Source of the DNA: Prosthecobacter debontii
GTDB taxonomy: Bacteria > Verrucomicrobiota > Verrucomicrobiia > Chthoniobacterales > Chthoniobacteraceae
DNA length: 63,418 nt
Direction: 5' to 3'
Assembly: GCA_945905735.1 (NCBI GenBank)
Contig: CAMDQC010000010.1
Span: 1 to 63,418 of the forward strand
In this document: piece by piece, positions 52,501-61,600 of the stretch
How the letters are laid out: each line of letters begins with the position of its first letter
Numbering within the stretch: position 1 is the stretch's first letter
Program-made: the position numbers and the translations under genes
Notes under the pieces: generated by a model
Database searches by the model: none
Told to the model about the DNA's origin: nothing
Seen by the model: the letters and a program-made list of their open reading frames with translations, nothing else

Positions 52501-53905
52501 CATCGATTCCCACGCGACTCCGCTTTCCGCCGCTGCGGCGCGCCATTTCGTCAAGTGGCCGCTTCTCGGCAGCAGTTCGGTCGGCGGTTTCAATTCTCCG
52601 GTGACCACGACGTGGACGGGGCAGATTGATTTCATGAAGACCTGGCTCCAGGACCGTATGCCTTGGATTGACGCGCAGTTTCCGGGGCTGGTGGCGCTCG
52701 CGCCCAATGCGAGCGTGGTATCCGCAGGCGCGCCTGTCACAATGACCGCGTCGGGTGGGACGATTTATTACACCACCGATGGCAGCGATCCGCGGCTTCC
52801 GGGCGGAGGCGTCAGTCCCACGGCAGTCGCGGTTTCGAGCGGTGGGACGGTGACGATTAATGCGACGACGACCTTCATCGCACGGACCTTTTTCAGCACG
52901 TGGTCAACCACTCCGACCGGAGCGACGTGGGGCGCGACATGGAGCGCACCGACGCGCGTCACCTACGTCATCGGCTCTCCGGCCAGCGCCGCCAATTTGC
53001 TGGTCACGGAAATGAATTATCATCCGTCCAGCCCGGCCACGGCAGCCGAACTGGCCGATCCGACGTTCCGCAACGACGACTTCGAGTTTATCGAAGTGAA
53101 GAACAATAGCGGTGGCGCGATCGAGCTGAGCGGCATCGCGTTCACCGGCGGGATTGCCCTTGAAATCATGCCCGGACAAGTGCTCGCGCCGGGCGAATAC
53201 GGCGTATTTGTCGAAAGCATCGCCGCTTTCCGGGCGCGCTACGGCAACGGCCCGAGGGTTCTGGGAGTTTACTCCGACAAGCTGGATAATGGCGGCGAAC
53301 CGGTGCGGCTGGTGGATTTCACCGGTGCGACGATTCAAAGTTTCACCTTTGCAGACACGTGGTTTCCGACGACCGACGGCGCGGGTTACACGCTCGCCGC
53401 AGTCAGTGAGACAACCGGCGCGGATCTCAGCAACCCATTGAGTTGGACTGCAAGCAGCCGCTTGCTTGGGACTCCCGGAATGGCAAATAACTCGATTGGA
53501 TTTCCCGGATGGCTGCGTGAGAACTTCACGGAGCCGGAGCTTGCAGACTCGCTGGTCAGCAGCCCGCTCGCGGACGCCGATGGCGACGGAATCGCCACTT
53601 TGATGGAGTTTGCGCTCGGCCTGGACCCGCATCAGCCCAATCTATCGCTCGCCCTTCCGACCGGCCAAACGGTGAACGTAGCCACAAAAGACCACCTCGC
53701 CTTGAGCTTCCGCCGCCGAAAGCTGGCAACCGACGTGAAGTATCGCGCCCTTGTTTCACCCGACCTGCTCATCTGGACCGAAACAAATACAGCGCACGGC
53801 ACCCCCGTGGACAACGGAGACGGCACGGAAACCGTGACGTTCCGCGACCTGGTTGAAGTGGAGGACGCACCGCGGCGCTTTATGCGGCTCAAAACCGAAT
53901 GGTAA
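49580..53905 (+). CDS. Exported CotH-kinase protein with lamin-tail domains
   Basis: 1441 aa beginning with GTG at 49580; no ATG gives a better signal peptide (LLWVIIGLVAVALPLSSDAA). Residues 50-230 form a beta-rich domain (GYTTYGGVNFNGSTTTINN, SAPDANILATSKI) that is clearly homologous to the whole PEP-CTERM protein at 55410-56111. Then a lamin-tail domain (DWIEIHNPNGFSINLTGYY), a CotH kinase domain with KRRGNSSKTWPQGQYRVEL, PDKSLIRNALIYDLGREIG, DYAGVYVLVEKIKQG and GPLWDFNLTMG, further lamin-tail and chitobiase-like domains, and a DxDGDG segment near the C-terminus. The CotH motifs are better preserved than in the 14525-20011 protein, so kinase activity is plausible. Confidence 0.9.
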   Translation: MRIPRTKKQFLKTTTPNLRCLLSSCVVGTLLWVIIGLVAVALPLSSDAAPVVWGSWTAVSDHTAIHTPGGYTTYGGVNFNGSTTTINNGTMDVTFTGIAQNASGTAAGITVATSGFGFQSTGNNSNVVSAVGAPQTWGTVLDRVIGDSDNSASITLSGLTVGTNYYVQFFSSAPDANILATSKIASGGVDSPLFGNHVSGGTRSIVGSFTANGTSQTFALTGTEPTYSALVIGVQPPVMDTTPPTWIAGWPQAAPLSATSLVVRAKINEVGIAYYVVLPGGSTAPSAAQVKAGTNSSNVLVAARGSIALVANAENTASVTGLTTDSTHGVYVVAEDAIPNLQAAPSVVSVTLSSVPLEPVISEFVAVGSTHLDENLTSQDWIEIHNPNGFSINLTGYYLTDDPALLTKWVFPATTLAGGGYAVVFASDKNRAVSGSPLHTNFKLTAAGEYLALVKPNGTTVVSAYSPTFPGQVEGFSYGRNSSGTNGYFSPTTPGAANGPLVPHLPPLLSPACGTFTTSIAVTITDTIPGVGNVIRYTTNGNEPTTSSTLYSGTPITISSTTHLRARVFSSLGAAGAVSGGVYQQLATTSNLAGINSPSTFDSNLPIMVVENFGAGAIPAVTATTLQTARLSVYSPPIGNSALTATPDACFRIGIKRRGNSSKTWPQGQYRVELRDEADGDLAGGLLGMPADSDWTLHGPYPDKSLIRNALIYDLGREIGIDAPRTRHFELFLNLDGGDLQSSDYAGVYVLVEKIKQGNNRTNIASLNPTDNAEPEVTGGYIIHHDEPFHIIEGGGGQPTNWRSLEIDEPRNPTVAQKNYIGQYMDNFVATLGWSRWTGANDAGVINNNPLTGYPAFIDTDSFVNLLIMNELTRNQDSYVASDYMYKDRGGKLFKGPLWDFNLTMGIGCCHNNTALRTGWMLSLTFCRGGSEHSWEPDVMVPLLRDADFRQQWIDKWFRLRRYGALTTAALNARIDSHATPLSAAAARHFVKWPLLGSSSVGGFNSPVTTTWTGQIDFMKTWLQDRMPWIDAQFPGLVALAPNASVVSAGAPVTMTASGGTIYYTTDGSDPRLPGGGVSPTAVAVSSGGTVTINATTTFIARTFFSTWSTTPTGATWGATWSAPTRVTYVIGSPASAANLLVTEMNYHPSSPATAAELADPTFRNDDFEFIEVKNNSGGAIELSGIAFTGGIALEIMPGQVLAPGEYGVFVESIAAFRARYGNGPRVLGVYSDKLDNGGEPVRLVDFTGATIQSFTFADTWFPTTDGAGYTLAAVSETTGADLSNPLSWTASSRLLGTPGMANNSIGFPGWLRENFTEPELADSLVSSPLADADGDGIATLMEFALGLDPHQPNLSLALPTGQTVNVATKDHLALSFRRRKLATDVKYRALVSPDLLIWTETNTAHGTPVDNGDGTETVTFRDLVEVEDAPRRFMRLKTEW

Positions 53906-54007
53906 GCGCGGGTCGTCCCGCCGCAGTAAGTGCCAGCGCCGCCTCCGCTTACGCGCCGAATGCGACGGGGGCGTCGCAGCTACGGCACATCGTCCCGCAG
54001 GGCGAGG

Positions 54008-55093
54008 CTAGACAGACACTGCCGTGCTCCTCGGCACCGGCCCGATCGTTTCTCCATCGACCAAGCGTGCCGTGGACCACGACTTGCGAAGGTCCGGCTT
54101 GCCCTGACTCACGTTTCTCACCCAGCGCACAATCCGCCGGACGATGGGCCGGTGATCCCAATGGATGTGGAAAATCGAAGGCTGGCACCACGCAAAAGCG
54201 GGGTCCGGGTCGCCGCACAGAAGTGAAAGGTGTTCAGGTACCCGCAAACCCCGGGCCAGGCAGAACTGGAGCGTGGCCATGACGAACGATGCCTCGGAAA
54301 TGAACAATGCGGTCGGCGGCGTCACCTGAAACAGAGATTCCAAACCGCGATGATAGCCCTCCACATTACCCTCCCAATCCGGTAAATTGTAGGCGCCAGT
54401 CGGAATGCCATGCGCCTCCAGCTCTCGCAAAAACAGCCGCTCCGTCAATCCCGGCTCCGGCTTGCGGCGTTCCTCGCGAACCATCAGCACGATCCGACGA
54501 TGTCCAAACTCTACCAATCGCCGGATTGCCGCTCGCACGGCATCTTCGCGGTCTGGCGCAATGCTCGCAATTTGCACTCCGTTAGCACGACCAGCATATG
54601 CAAACGTCGGCAGTTGCTGCTTCGCGAACCATTCCAGAACGTCCCTAGACCCGGCAAAGATCACCCACGCATCGGCCGGAGTCTCCCTCACAAGACGTGC
54701 GACGCGGTCCACGCTGTGGTCCAATTCGATCAAGGTCTTGGACGCGATTTTGGCCACATTTCCCATTGCCCCGAGTTCATAGAGCAATTCGACCGTGTCG
54801 GGAGCGCTCCGATCCGAGGGCTCGTAGGCCAGGATCGCCACTCGGAGCTTTCGGGCCATCGTCACGCCCTCCGGCATCACGATTTCCCGTCGCCGCCTCG
54901 GCCCTTGGCTCGATAGAAAACCATCTCGCTCAAGCAGCGCCAGCGCCGCTTCCACGAGCTTGCCGCTGACCCCAAGCTCCGCCGCCAGCCGCTGTCTGCC
55001 CGGCAATGCCCCGCTCCAGCGGCCTTGCAAAATCCCGTCACGAAGGTGCGTCGCCACCTGTTCGCTACCCGACAATATGAAGAATCCGGACAT
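54008..55093 (-). CDS. GntR-type transcription regulator with LacI-like ligand domain
   Basis: About 361 aa. The start is set at 55093 (MSGFFILSGSEQVATHLRDG), just before the winged helix-turn-helix (LRDGILQGRWSGALPGRQRL, AAELGVSGKLVEAALALLE). Residues from about 85 on form a periplasmic-binding-protein-like domain (LRVAILAYEPSDRSAP, RRLVEFGHRRIVLMVREERR, PPTALFISEAS), expected to sense a sugar or related ligand. Upstream codons to 55129 are possible but would run into the conserved site at 55099-55153. That location suggests autoregulation and control of the divergent PEP-CTERM gene. Confidence 0.85.
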   Translation of the reverse strand: MSGFFILSGSEQVATHLRDGILQGRWSGALPGRQRLAAELGVSGKLVEAALALLERDGFLSSQGPRRRREIVMPEGVTMARKLRVAILAYEPSDRSAPDTVELLYELGAMGNVAKIASKTLIELDHSVDRVARLVRETPADAWVIFAGSRDVLEWFAKQQLPTFAYAGRANGVQIASIAPDREDAVRAAIRRLVEFGHRRIVLMVREERRKPEPGLTERLFLRELEAHGIPTGAYNLPDWEGNVEGYHRGLESLFQVTPPTALFISEASFVMATLQFCLARGLRVPEHLSLLCGDPDPAFAWCQPSIFHIHWDHRPIVRRIVRWVRNVSQGKPDLRKSWSTARLVDGETIGPVPRSTAVSV

Positions 55094-55098
55094 CCGCA

Positions 55099-55153
55099 AA
55101 TTCTGCACCATTTGTAGGCCAGATGGCAACCAAGAAACTTCGGAAATCCCTTG
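55099..55153 (+). promoter_or_regulatory. Conserved regulatory site between GntR-type gene and PEP-CTERM gene
   Basis: The counterpart of 49442-49497, with the core CATTTGTAGGCCAG kept exactly. It lies 5 bp upstream of the regulator start and about 256 bp upstream of the PEP-CTERM start, so one site could control both. The rest of the 316-bp interval, up to 55409, shows no gene and holds an A/C-rich leader before the PEP-CTERM gene. Confidence 0.7.
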
Positions 55154-55409
55154 CGACTGGTCTGCGGCCTTCTACACTCTTCCTCACATTCACCTCACCA
55201 CCGAACCACGCTATATGGAACACAACTCCTTAGAGAATAGCCAACCAAGTGCAGCGACGACAAACCCGCGCCCGCTCCATCCTTTCGCCGTCCCCTCGGG
55301 GCTGAGCGTGAACGACACCGCCCTTTGAATGACCAACTGCCCCGACTCTTTTCCTCTCAATTCGAAACGACAACCAAACCAACAACTAACTCAATAACGC
55401 CTAATCCAA

Positions 55410-56111
55410 ATGAAATCCAAAGTCCTATCCATAATCTGCGCAACAAGTCTAGTCCTGCCTCTCTCGTCCCAAGCGGCCACTGTCACTTGGGGCGCATGGA
55501 ACCCAGTCACAAACAACACTGCCATTCTGACACTCGGCGGATACACGACCTACGAGGGCGTGAATTTCAATGGTGTCACGACCGTTATCAACAACGGCTC
55601 TATTAATGTAACGTTCCAAGGCATCGCCCAAAATGCCACTGGCACCGCAGCCGGAATAACGGTGGGAACCACAGGCTTCGCCTTTCAAAGCACTGGTAGC
55701 GGCAACTCGAATGTGGTTTCCGCCGTGGGTTCCCCGCAAACGTGGGCGACGGTTCTGGACCGAGTCATCGGAGACGATAATGGCTCCGCTAGTTTCGACT
55801 TCTCTGGGTTGACCGTTGGTAATGATTATTACATTCAGTTCTTCTCTTCCGCACCCGACGCCAACATCCTCTCCAACTCGAAAATCAACAGCAGCGGGGT
55901 CGATAGTCCGTTCTTCGGAGCCCATGCTGGAGGGGGCACAAAGTCGATCGTCGCCACATTCACTGCCGATAGCGCGAGTCAGAGCTTCGCAATCTCCGGG
56001 ACCGAGCCCACATACGGTGCCATTGTCATCGGCTCCGTGCCTGAGCCCAGCACCGCCCTTCTCGGTGCCGTCGGCCTCTGCAGCCTAATGCTGCGCCGCC
56101 GCCGCAACTAA
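55410..56111 (+). CDS. PEP-CTERM-anchored surface protein
   Basis: The 233-aa protein has a signal peptide (MKSKVLSIICATSLVLPLSS) and a C-terminal PEP-CTERM sorting signal: VPEPSTALLGAVGLCSLML followed by the Arg cluster RRRRN. These are recognised by an exosortase that anchors proteins to the outer surface, often with exopolysaccharide. The mature domain is a beta-sandwich (GYTTYEGVNFNGVTTVINN, FQSTGSGNSNVVSAVGSPQT) that is about 65-70 percent identical by eye to residues 50-230 of the CotH protein at 49580. The exosortase is not in this window. It is divergent from a GntR-type regulator with a shared control site. Confidence 0.93.
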   Translation: MKSKVLSIICATSLVLPLSSQAATVTWGAWNPVTNNTAILTLGGYTTYEGVNFNGVTTVINNGSINVTFQGIAQNATGTAAGITVGTTGFAFQSTGSGNSNVVSAVGSPQTWATVLDRVIGDDNGSASFDFSGLTVGNDYYIQFFSSAPDANILSNSKINSSGVDSPFFGAHAGGGTKSIVATFTADSASQSFAISGTEPTYGAIVIGSVPEPSTALLGAVGLCSLMLRRRRN

Positions 56112-56152
56112 CCAGCCGGGTGTGCGATGTATTAACTCGCGCATAGAAGACG

Positions 56153-56289
56153 CGGGCGCAAAAAGTCGAAGGCACGGCGTAGCTCGACTTTCTAAAGTCG
56201 AGCCTGGACGTTTTCATCAGAAAAAATGTCCCGCTTTTCCGTAGCCACCACTCGACATTGGAATGTCGAGCTACGTTTTTGCGCCCGCA
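56153..56289. repeat. Palindromic element with 13-bp terminal inverted repeats
   Basis: Ends are GCGGGCGCAAAAA (56153-56165) and its perfect complement at 56277-56289. Inside are GTAGCTCGACTT/AAGTCGAGC at 56180-56204 and TCGACATT/AATGTCGA near 56253-56275. It has no coding potential. It looks like a short nonautonomous mobile element, different in sequence from the elements at 61008-61582. The remaining intergenic bases (56112-56152, 56290-56424) show nothing clear. Confidence 0.65.
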
Positions 56290-56424
56290 TCATAAGGGCG
56301 AAGAAACGCCTCTATTCAATCTCGACGTTCGGGTTCAACGCGATGAATCGGAACAGGCGGTGTATGATTGAGCTCTACCGCTGATGACGATGGTCGAAGT
56401 GAAACGGTGTCCGGGAGCCACCAA

Positions 56425-59400
56425 CTATTTCACATGCAGCATCCCGCGCATGACGATGTGGTGGCCGGGGAATGAGCAGATATATGGGTAGTCGCCGGGT
56501 GTGGCCGGGGCGGTGAAGTCGATGACCTGCTCCTTGCCATTATCGAGCAGTTTGCTCGACCAGAGGATGTCCGGGCTCTCGGGCACGAAGTTCATTTCAA
56601 AGCCCTTTGCTCCGAGCGCCATCGCTTTGTTGCCGATGTCGTCGGCTTTGCCGGGCTTCACGAGCAGGATGTTGTGCGGCATGAAGTCGATGTTCGCGAA
56701 GGTGAGCTTGATCTTCTTGCCGGCCTTCACGGTGAGCTCTTTCACGTCGTAGGACATCTTCTCGGGCACAGTCGCGATGCGGATGGTGGTGAGTTCGGGC
56801 GTGTCGGAGAGGATGCCGGATTTTTGCGCGGCGGCATCCTTGGCTTCGGCGATGACTCCGCCGATTTGCGATGCTTCGACGTTGAACCACAGGTGCTGCA
56901 CGGTATTCGCGGCGATGCGGGCGTGCGGCTCGGGGGACTTCAGCAACTGGCCGAGCAACTCGATGTTGCGGACGTTGTGTTGCTGGTGAATCCAGAGCGC
57001 TTCGAGCAAATGATGTGCGTCTTCCTTTTTGGTAGGGTCGAACTGCTTCATCCACTTTTTCGTCTCGGCGATGACTTCCTTGGAGTCGCGTTCGCTGAGC
57101 TCGATGTGCGTGCGGTGGCGCACGCCGTCGGCGGTGTGTTTGAGATTTTCGAGCAGCGCGGGAATTGGCTGGCCGTCGATGGCGACGATCTTTTGCAGCG
57201 GGCGACCTGTCGCGGTGACGCGGTAGATTCGGCCGTGTGCGTGGTCGCGGTTGGGGTCGCGGACGTTGTGCTGCATGTGGCCGATGATGACGTTGTGCCA
57301 GTCGCTAAAATACAGCGAGCCATCGGGTGCGAAGATGGCATCCGACGGACGGAAGTTTTTGTCGCCGCTCATCAGCAAGCCGCGTGATTTTTCCTCCGAC
57401 TTGGACCCGTCGGCGTTGACGACGGTGGCTGTGAGTTCAGCCCCAGCAGGCTCGCCCCAGACGACTCCGGTGTCGGGGTTGCGGTCGAGATGGTAGTGCT
57501 TGATGCCGAGAAAGCCGATGACGTTGCAGATGAGGAAATCGCCTTGCATGGATTCCGGGAAATGGGTGCTGGAGACGACTTCGCTCGCAGTTACCGGGCG
57601 GACTTCTTTTTTCAAAAGCTCGCTCATTTTGAAGCCGCTGCCGCTGGGCCGCACTTGATACGCGCGGCCGCCGGTGCCGTCGGTGGCGTAGTGGTAGCCC
57701 CACGAGTCGAACGAGGTTCCGTGCGGGTTTGGCGAGTTTGTCGCGTGCATCGCGATGGTGAAGCGGCGCGGGTCGAAGCGATACATCGCGCTCGCCGAGG
57801 ATTGCAGCGACGGGCCCCACGGGTGCTCGTGGTTGTGCACCATGAAGACGCCGCTCTGCCAGTAGATGCCGCCGTCGGGGCCGTAGATCAGATTGTTCGC
57901 GCCGTGGTGCGTGTCGGAGGAGTCGAGGCCCTGAAGCATGATGGTGCGCACGTCTGCCTTGCCGTCGTCGTTGGTGTCCTTGAGGAAAAGCAGTTCCGAC
58001 ATGCAGGTCACGATGACGCCGCCGTTCCAGAACTCGAAGCCGAGCGGGTTCTGCACTTTTGCAAACTCGGTGGCGCGGTCCGCTTTGCCGTCGTTGTTAT
58101 CGTCGTGCAGAATGATGAGCGCGTCGTTCATCGCCTTGAGCGGCTCCCATTTCGGATAAGTCGGCCACACTGCGGCCCACAGGCGGCCCTTCGTGTCGAA
58201 CTGCATCTGCACGGGGTTCACGAGTTGCGGGAATCGCGACTCATCGGCGAAAAGGCTCACTTCAAATCCGCTCGCGACGGCCATGCTCTTGATGCCGTCC
58301 TCACCGCTCACGTATTTCAGCGTGCCCTCTTTCACAGCGCTGGAGCTCTTGCTGCGGCCACCGACATTCGACACGACCGGCACAGGCTTCGGCACGTTGC
58401 TGTCGTCCACTTTCTTGTCCTTGCCAGCGGCGCGGGCCCACACGCGCTCGTCGCGGTTTGCGGTCATCACGTCGAGCATCGAGAGCTCGTGCTGGAGGAC
58501 GACGGCGTTGGTCTGTCCGTCCACAAATGCCAGCGTCGAGCGCCCGCCCCAAACGTCATTTCCATCGGATGCGCGGTAGCGGTTGTGCCAGTGCAAACTC
58601 TTGTCGAGCACGGCCTCTCGCAGCGGATCGAGCGAAGGCGACGAGCTGACCTGTTTACCAAGCAGCGCCTTGGCGATGACCTCAGCGAGCAGGCGGTTGC
58701 CATCTTCGGAAAGATGCGCGCCGTTGATCGTGAGCGGCGATTTCGCTGCTTTGAAAAGCTCCTGCGACGGATGGAACAAATCCACAAACGCCACGCCTGC
58801 TTCCTTTGCGGCGGCTTCCGTGGCTTTCGTGTAGGCTTCGAGTTGTGCGTTGTGCGCTTTGCCATCGGGCACGTTCGGGTTGCGCGTGTCCTCGTGCGCG
58901 ATGGGGCTGAAAAGCACGATGCGCGGGAAGCTCTTGCCGTTCGGTTTTGCGCCGCGTGTTTTCTTCACGAAGTCGAGCAGTTGCTTCCGGTAGTCGTCCG
59001 CCTTGCCGTCGTATGATTCGTTGTAGCCGAAGAAACCAAACACGACGTCGGCTTTCACATGCTGCAAATACGCGGTCATCGAAATCTGCCCGCCACTGCG
59101 CGGATAGCTGCCGGGACGGTCACCGCTGGTGCTCATATTGCGGAAGCGAACCGCTTGTGCCGGCATCGCGCTTTGCAGGAGCGTCTCCATCCAGCCATCG
59201 TGCTGCATCCGGTCCGGCAGACCATTGCCGAGAATGGCGACGGTATCGCCTTTCGCGAAAGCGAACGGAAGCGGGTCGCGGTAATCCGCCGGCACATCTG
59301 CGAGCGCGGGCTCCTTCGACTTATTTCCTTTCTCGCCCTTTGCCGTCTTCTCTCCGCCTGCCGCAGGCTTGCCCGGCTTTCCTGCGAAGGTGAGATACGT

Positions 59401-60915
59401 GAGCTTCCCGCCTTTCTTCACATCGATCTCCATCGCTTCCGGGGCCGCTACATTCGTTGCTCGGAAGACCTCTTTGCGGTCTGCATCGAGGAGCGTGATT
59501 GTGAAACCATCGAGCCTGCTCGCGAGTTCACCGCGATTCCAAATACCGATCTTCTCGATGTCCTTGGCCTGCCCGAGATCCAGCTCCCACCACGGCAGTG
59601 TCATTCCCTCGTTAGCGGTGTGCGTCTGCCCCTTCTTGTTGTAGTCCGCATCCTTGTTGCCATCGATCGCCCGCGCCGCCACTCCGTCGCCATTCGTGCT
59701 GGATTGTGTCGCTTTACCGCTCGGCGCGATATTCTTCCCGTCGCTGATGACCTCCACCTCCGCAAGCGTGAGGATGCGTTTGTCGCCGGGCAGTTCGATG
59801 CGGACAAAACGCGCCTGCTTCCCCGTGACCAGCGCCGCTGCCGCCTCCGCGCCCTTCGCGCCTTGGTCGCCCTGCGCGCCGTCCTTCTTGTTCTCCTGCT
59901 TCTTCGCAGGCTTCGTCGTGTTGTTGTTCGCCGGGATCGGGCTCTCGAATCCCGCATACATCTCCGGCTTGATGCCCCGCGCATACGCGCCGCCAGCGAA
60001 GGTGTTCGGCTTCGCAGCGCCGAGGAATGCGATGTTCAGGTCCGGCTTGATCGCGTCCTCCATGCCCAGCGCCCATAGGCACCCGTTTACCAGCATCCGG
60101 CGGTAGCCCTCATTGAGGATGTCCTCCGAAGTCCCGTAGAGCGAAGTGAAGACGCGCCCCGTTTTTCCCGAGGCCGACTTGTAAGTGCGCGTCCACTCCG
60201 AAGGCTGCGGCGGCTTCTTCGCATCGGCAGGGGAATCCGGCGTCATCCCATCGAGCGGCTGCGCCATCGTCAAAATCTCGCCGTCGGTCGGCTTGCCCAC
60301 ATAGCCGCCCGCTTGCACCCAAATGTCCTTCACGCCGCGCAAAATCGGATGCGCCTTCTTGTCATCGACGATTGTGATGCGCGTGCTCTGCTTGTGGTTC
60401 TGGCCGTAATGCCCCACCCACGTCTGCCCGAGCACCTGGTGCCCAAAGCCCAACTCATAATCCGCGCCCTTGTAGTCATACGAATACTTCGCAAACGGAT
60501 CATCCTTCGGCAGCTTGAACCCATGCGTCGCCGTGCGCATCCCGATCACCGGCCCGCCGCGTTTCAGATACTCATCAAAGTGCTGCATCTGCTCCTTCGG
60601 GAAATTTTGGAAACGCAGAAACACCACCGCGAGGTCCGCCGAATCCAGCGCCTCCAGGCCCGGCATGTCCGAAGTCCCCCCGACAATCTCCCCCGTCGCT
60701 TTATCGATATTAAAAAGCACCGTACACTTAAATCCCTGATGCTTCGCGAGCAGTCGCGCCATTGCCGGAAGCGATTCCTCCGAGCGATACTCGTGGTCCC
60801 CCGCCAAAAAGACGATGTGCTTGCCCTTGCCGGGCCCCTCCGTGCCTTCGTAAACAAGCGGCGCAGCACTCGCGAAAGTCGCGAACGCGATGAGGACGGT
60901 AATAATGTGTTTCAT
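56425..60915 (-). CDS. Giant exported ThuA/F5-8C/SGNH/PVC-dehydrogenase-like/cupredoxin protein
   Basis: 1496 aa with a signal peptide ([20 protein letters not shown]). In order: a ThuA-like domain (about 30-290; [31 protein letters not shown]), a Lys/Ala-rich linker, an F5/8 type C (discoidin) domain (about 365-520), an SGNH hydrolase (about 560-760; [39 protein letters not shown]), a PVC-type membrane-bound dehydrogenase-like beta-propeller (about 860-1250; [20 protein letters not shown]), a short HEAT-like helical part, and a C-terminal cupredoxin (about 1390-1496) with copper ligands in [22 protein letters not shown]. The cupredoxin replaces the cytochrome c domain that usually ends such proteins. 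It probably oxidises or binds carbohydrate in the periplasm. Confidence 0.9.
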   Translation of the reverse strand: MKHIITVLIAFATFASAAPLVYEGTEGPGKGKHIVFLAGDHEYRSEESLPAMARLLAKHQGFKCTVLFNIDKATGEIVGGTSDMPGLEALDSADLAVVFLRFQNFPKEQMQHFDEYLKRGGPVIGMRTATHGFKLPKDDPFAKYSYDYKGADYELGFGHQVLGQTWVGHYGQNHKQSTRITIVDDKKAHPILRGVKDIWVQAGGYVGKPTDGEILTMAQPLDGMTPDSPADAKKPPQPSEWTRTYKSASGKTGRVFTSLYGTSEDILNEGYRRMLVNGCLWALGMEDAIKPDLNIAFLGAAKPNTFAGGAYARGIKPEMYAGFESPIPANNNTTKPAKKQENKKDGAQGDQGAKGAEAAAALVTGKQARFVRIELPGDKRILTLAEVEVISDGKNIAPSGKATQSSTNGDGVAARAIDGNKDADYNKKGQTHTANEGMTLPWWELDLGQAKDIEKIGIWNRGELASRLDGFTITLLDADRKEVFRATNVAAPEAMEIDVKKGGKLTYLTFAGKPGKPAAGGEKTAKGEKGNKSKEPALADVPADYRDPLPFAFAKGDTVAILGNGLPDRMQHDGWMETLLQSAMPAQAVRFRNMSTSGDRPGSYPRSGGQISMTAYLQHVKADVVFGFFGYNESYDGKADDYRKQLLDFVKKTRGAKPNGKSFPRIVLFSPIAHEDTRNPNVPDGKAHNAQLEAYTKATEAAAKEAGVAFVDLFHPSQELFKAAKSPLTINGAHLSEDGNRLLAEVIAKALLGKQVSSSPSLDPLREAVLDKSLHWHNRYRASDGNDVWGGRSTLAFVDGQTNAVVLQHELSMLDVMTANRDERVWARAAGKDKKVDDSNVPKPVPVVSNVGGRSKSSSAVKEGTLKYVSGEDGIKSMAVASGFEVSLFADESRFPQLVNPVQMQFDTKGRLWAAVWPTYPKWEPLKAMNDALIILHDDNNDGKADRATEFAKVQNPLGFEFWNGGVIVTCMSELLFLKDTNDDGKADVRTIMLQGLDSSDTHHGANNLIYGPDGGIYWQSGVFMVHNHEHPWGPSLQSSASAMYRFDPRRFTIAMHATNSPNPHGTSFDSWGYHYATDGTGGRAYQVRPSGSGFKMSELLKKEVRPVTASEVVSSTHFPESMQGDFLICNVIGFLGIKHYHLDRNPDTGVVWGEPAGAELTATVVNADGSKSEEKSRGLLMSGDKNFRPSDAIFAPDGSLYFSDWHNVIIGHMQHNVRDPNRDHAHGRIYRVTATGRPLQKIVAIDGQPIPALLENLKHTADGVRHRTHIELSERDSKEVIAETKKWMKQFDPTKKEDAHHLLEALWIHQQHNVRNIELLGQLLKSPEPHARIAANTVQHLWFNVEASQIGGVIAEAKDAAAQKSGILSDTPELTTIRIATVPEKMSYDVKELTVKAGKKIKLTFANIDFMPHNILLVKPGKADDIGNKAMALGAKGFEMNFVPESPDILWSSKLLDNGKEQVIDFTAPATPGDYPYICSFPGHHIVMRGMLHVK

Positions 60916-61007
60916 ATGTTAGATTTTGGAAGTGGCAGAACGATTCGCCACTTTGAGTTCGTATGTCCGGCAGCTCTCGATGGCTAGGAAATTGCGCCCG
61001 CCGCATC

Positions 61008-61359
61008 GGGTGTGATTGAAAGTGGCATGAGTGAAGGGCCGAAGGCCCGGCAATGTAATAGCCCAGGGTCAGCGAGGAACGAGCGCAGCCCTGGGTCCAG
61101 AGCGAAGAGATGTATGAGCCCTGAAAGGGCGGGATATATCGGGGAGCACGCGGTCGTGTCGCCCATTGCTTTCGCTTCGCTCACCCCTTCGGGGCAGCCT
61201 TCGGCTGGCTGTCTCCGCTTCGCTCCGGCTCAGGGCTGCAACCCTCATCCATCCAAACCCAGGGCTGCGCTCGTCCCTCGCTTACCCTGGGCTATTACAT
61301 TTGCGGACCTTCGGCCCTCCAGGTCATCCACCTTCTGGACTCCACTTTTAATCACACCC
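61008..61359. repeat. Large palindromic element A
   Basis: Ends GGGTGTGATTGAAAGTGG (61008-61025) and CCACTTTTAATCACACCC (61342-61359) are near-perfect inverted repeats. Inner arms also pair: AATGTAATAGCCCAGGGT near 61051 with ACCCTGGGCTATTACATT near 61284, and GGGCCGAAGG near 61037 with CCTTCGGCCC near 61309. It can fold into a long cruciform of roughly 350 bp. No transposase is encoded. The interval 60916-61007 between it and the start of the preceding gene holds no gene. Confidence 0.75.
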
Positions 61360-61365
61360 GCGCCC

Positions 61366-61582
61366 GGGTGTGATTAAAAGTGGAATGGATCGAAGTCGCG
61401 ACAGCGACAAGGAGCGGCGACATTCCTGTCGCTGTCCTTAAAGCGCGAAGCGCCCAATATCGAGCACCGTGCAGTTTCCCAGAGCCGTGCGTATCTGATT
61501 AGGCGCTTCACGCTATGGGGACAGCGACAAGAATGTCGCCGCTCCTTGTGCGCTTCGCGCTATTCCACTTTTAATCGCACCC
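61366..61582. repeat. Large palindromic element B (direct copy at 63188)
   Basis: Ends GGGTGTGATTAAAAGTGGAA at 61366 and its complement at 61563-61582. Inside, ACAAGGAGCGGCGACATTC near 61407 pairs with GAATGTCGCCGCTCCTTGT near 61531, and CTGTCGCTGTCC pairs with GGACAGCGAC. The first 163 bp (61366-61528) are nearly identical to 63188-63350. Its termini closely match those of element A, so both belong to one family. Not coding. Confidence 0.8.
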
Positions 61583-61600
61583 CCCGCGCCCCCCTCCCCC

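Noticed and set aside
61008-61582. Intrinsic terminators or structured RNA gene
   Set aside because: The inverted repeats are too long and lack T-tracts, and have terminal repeats shared with other copies, so a mobile-element-like repeat explains them better.
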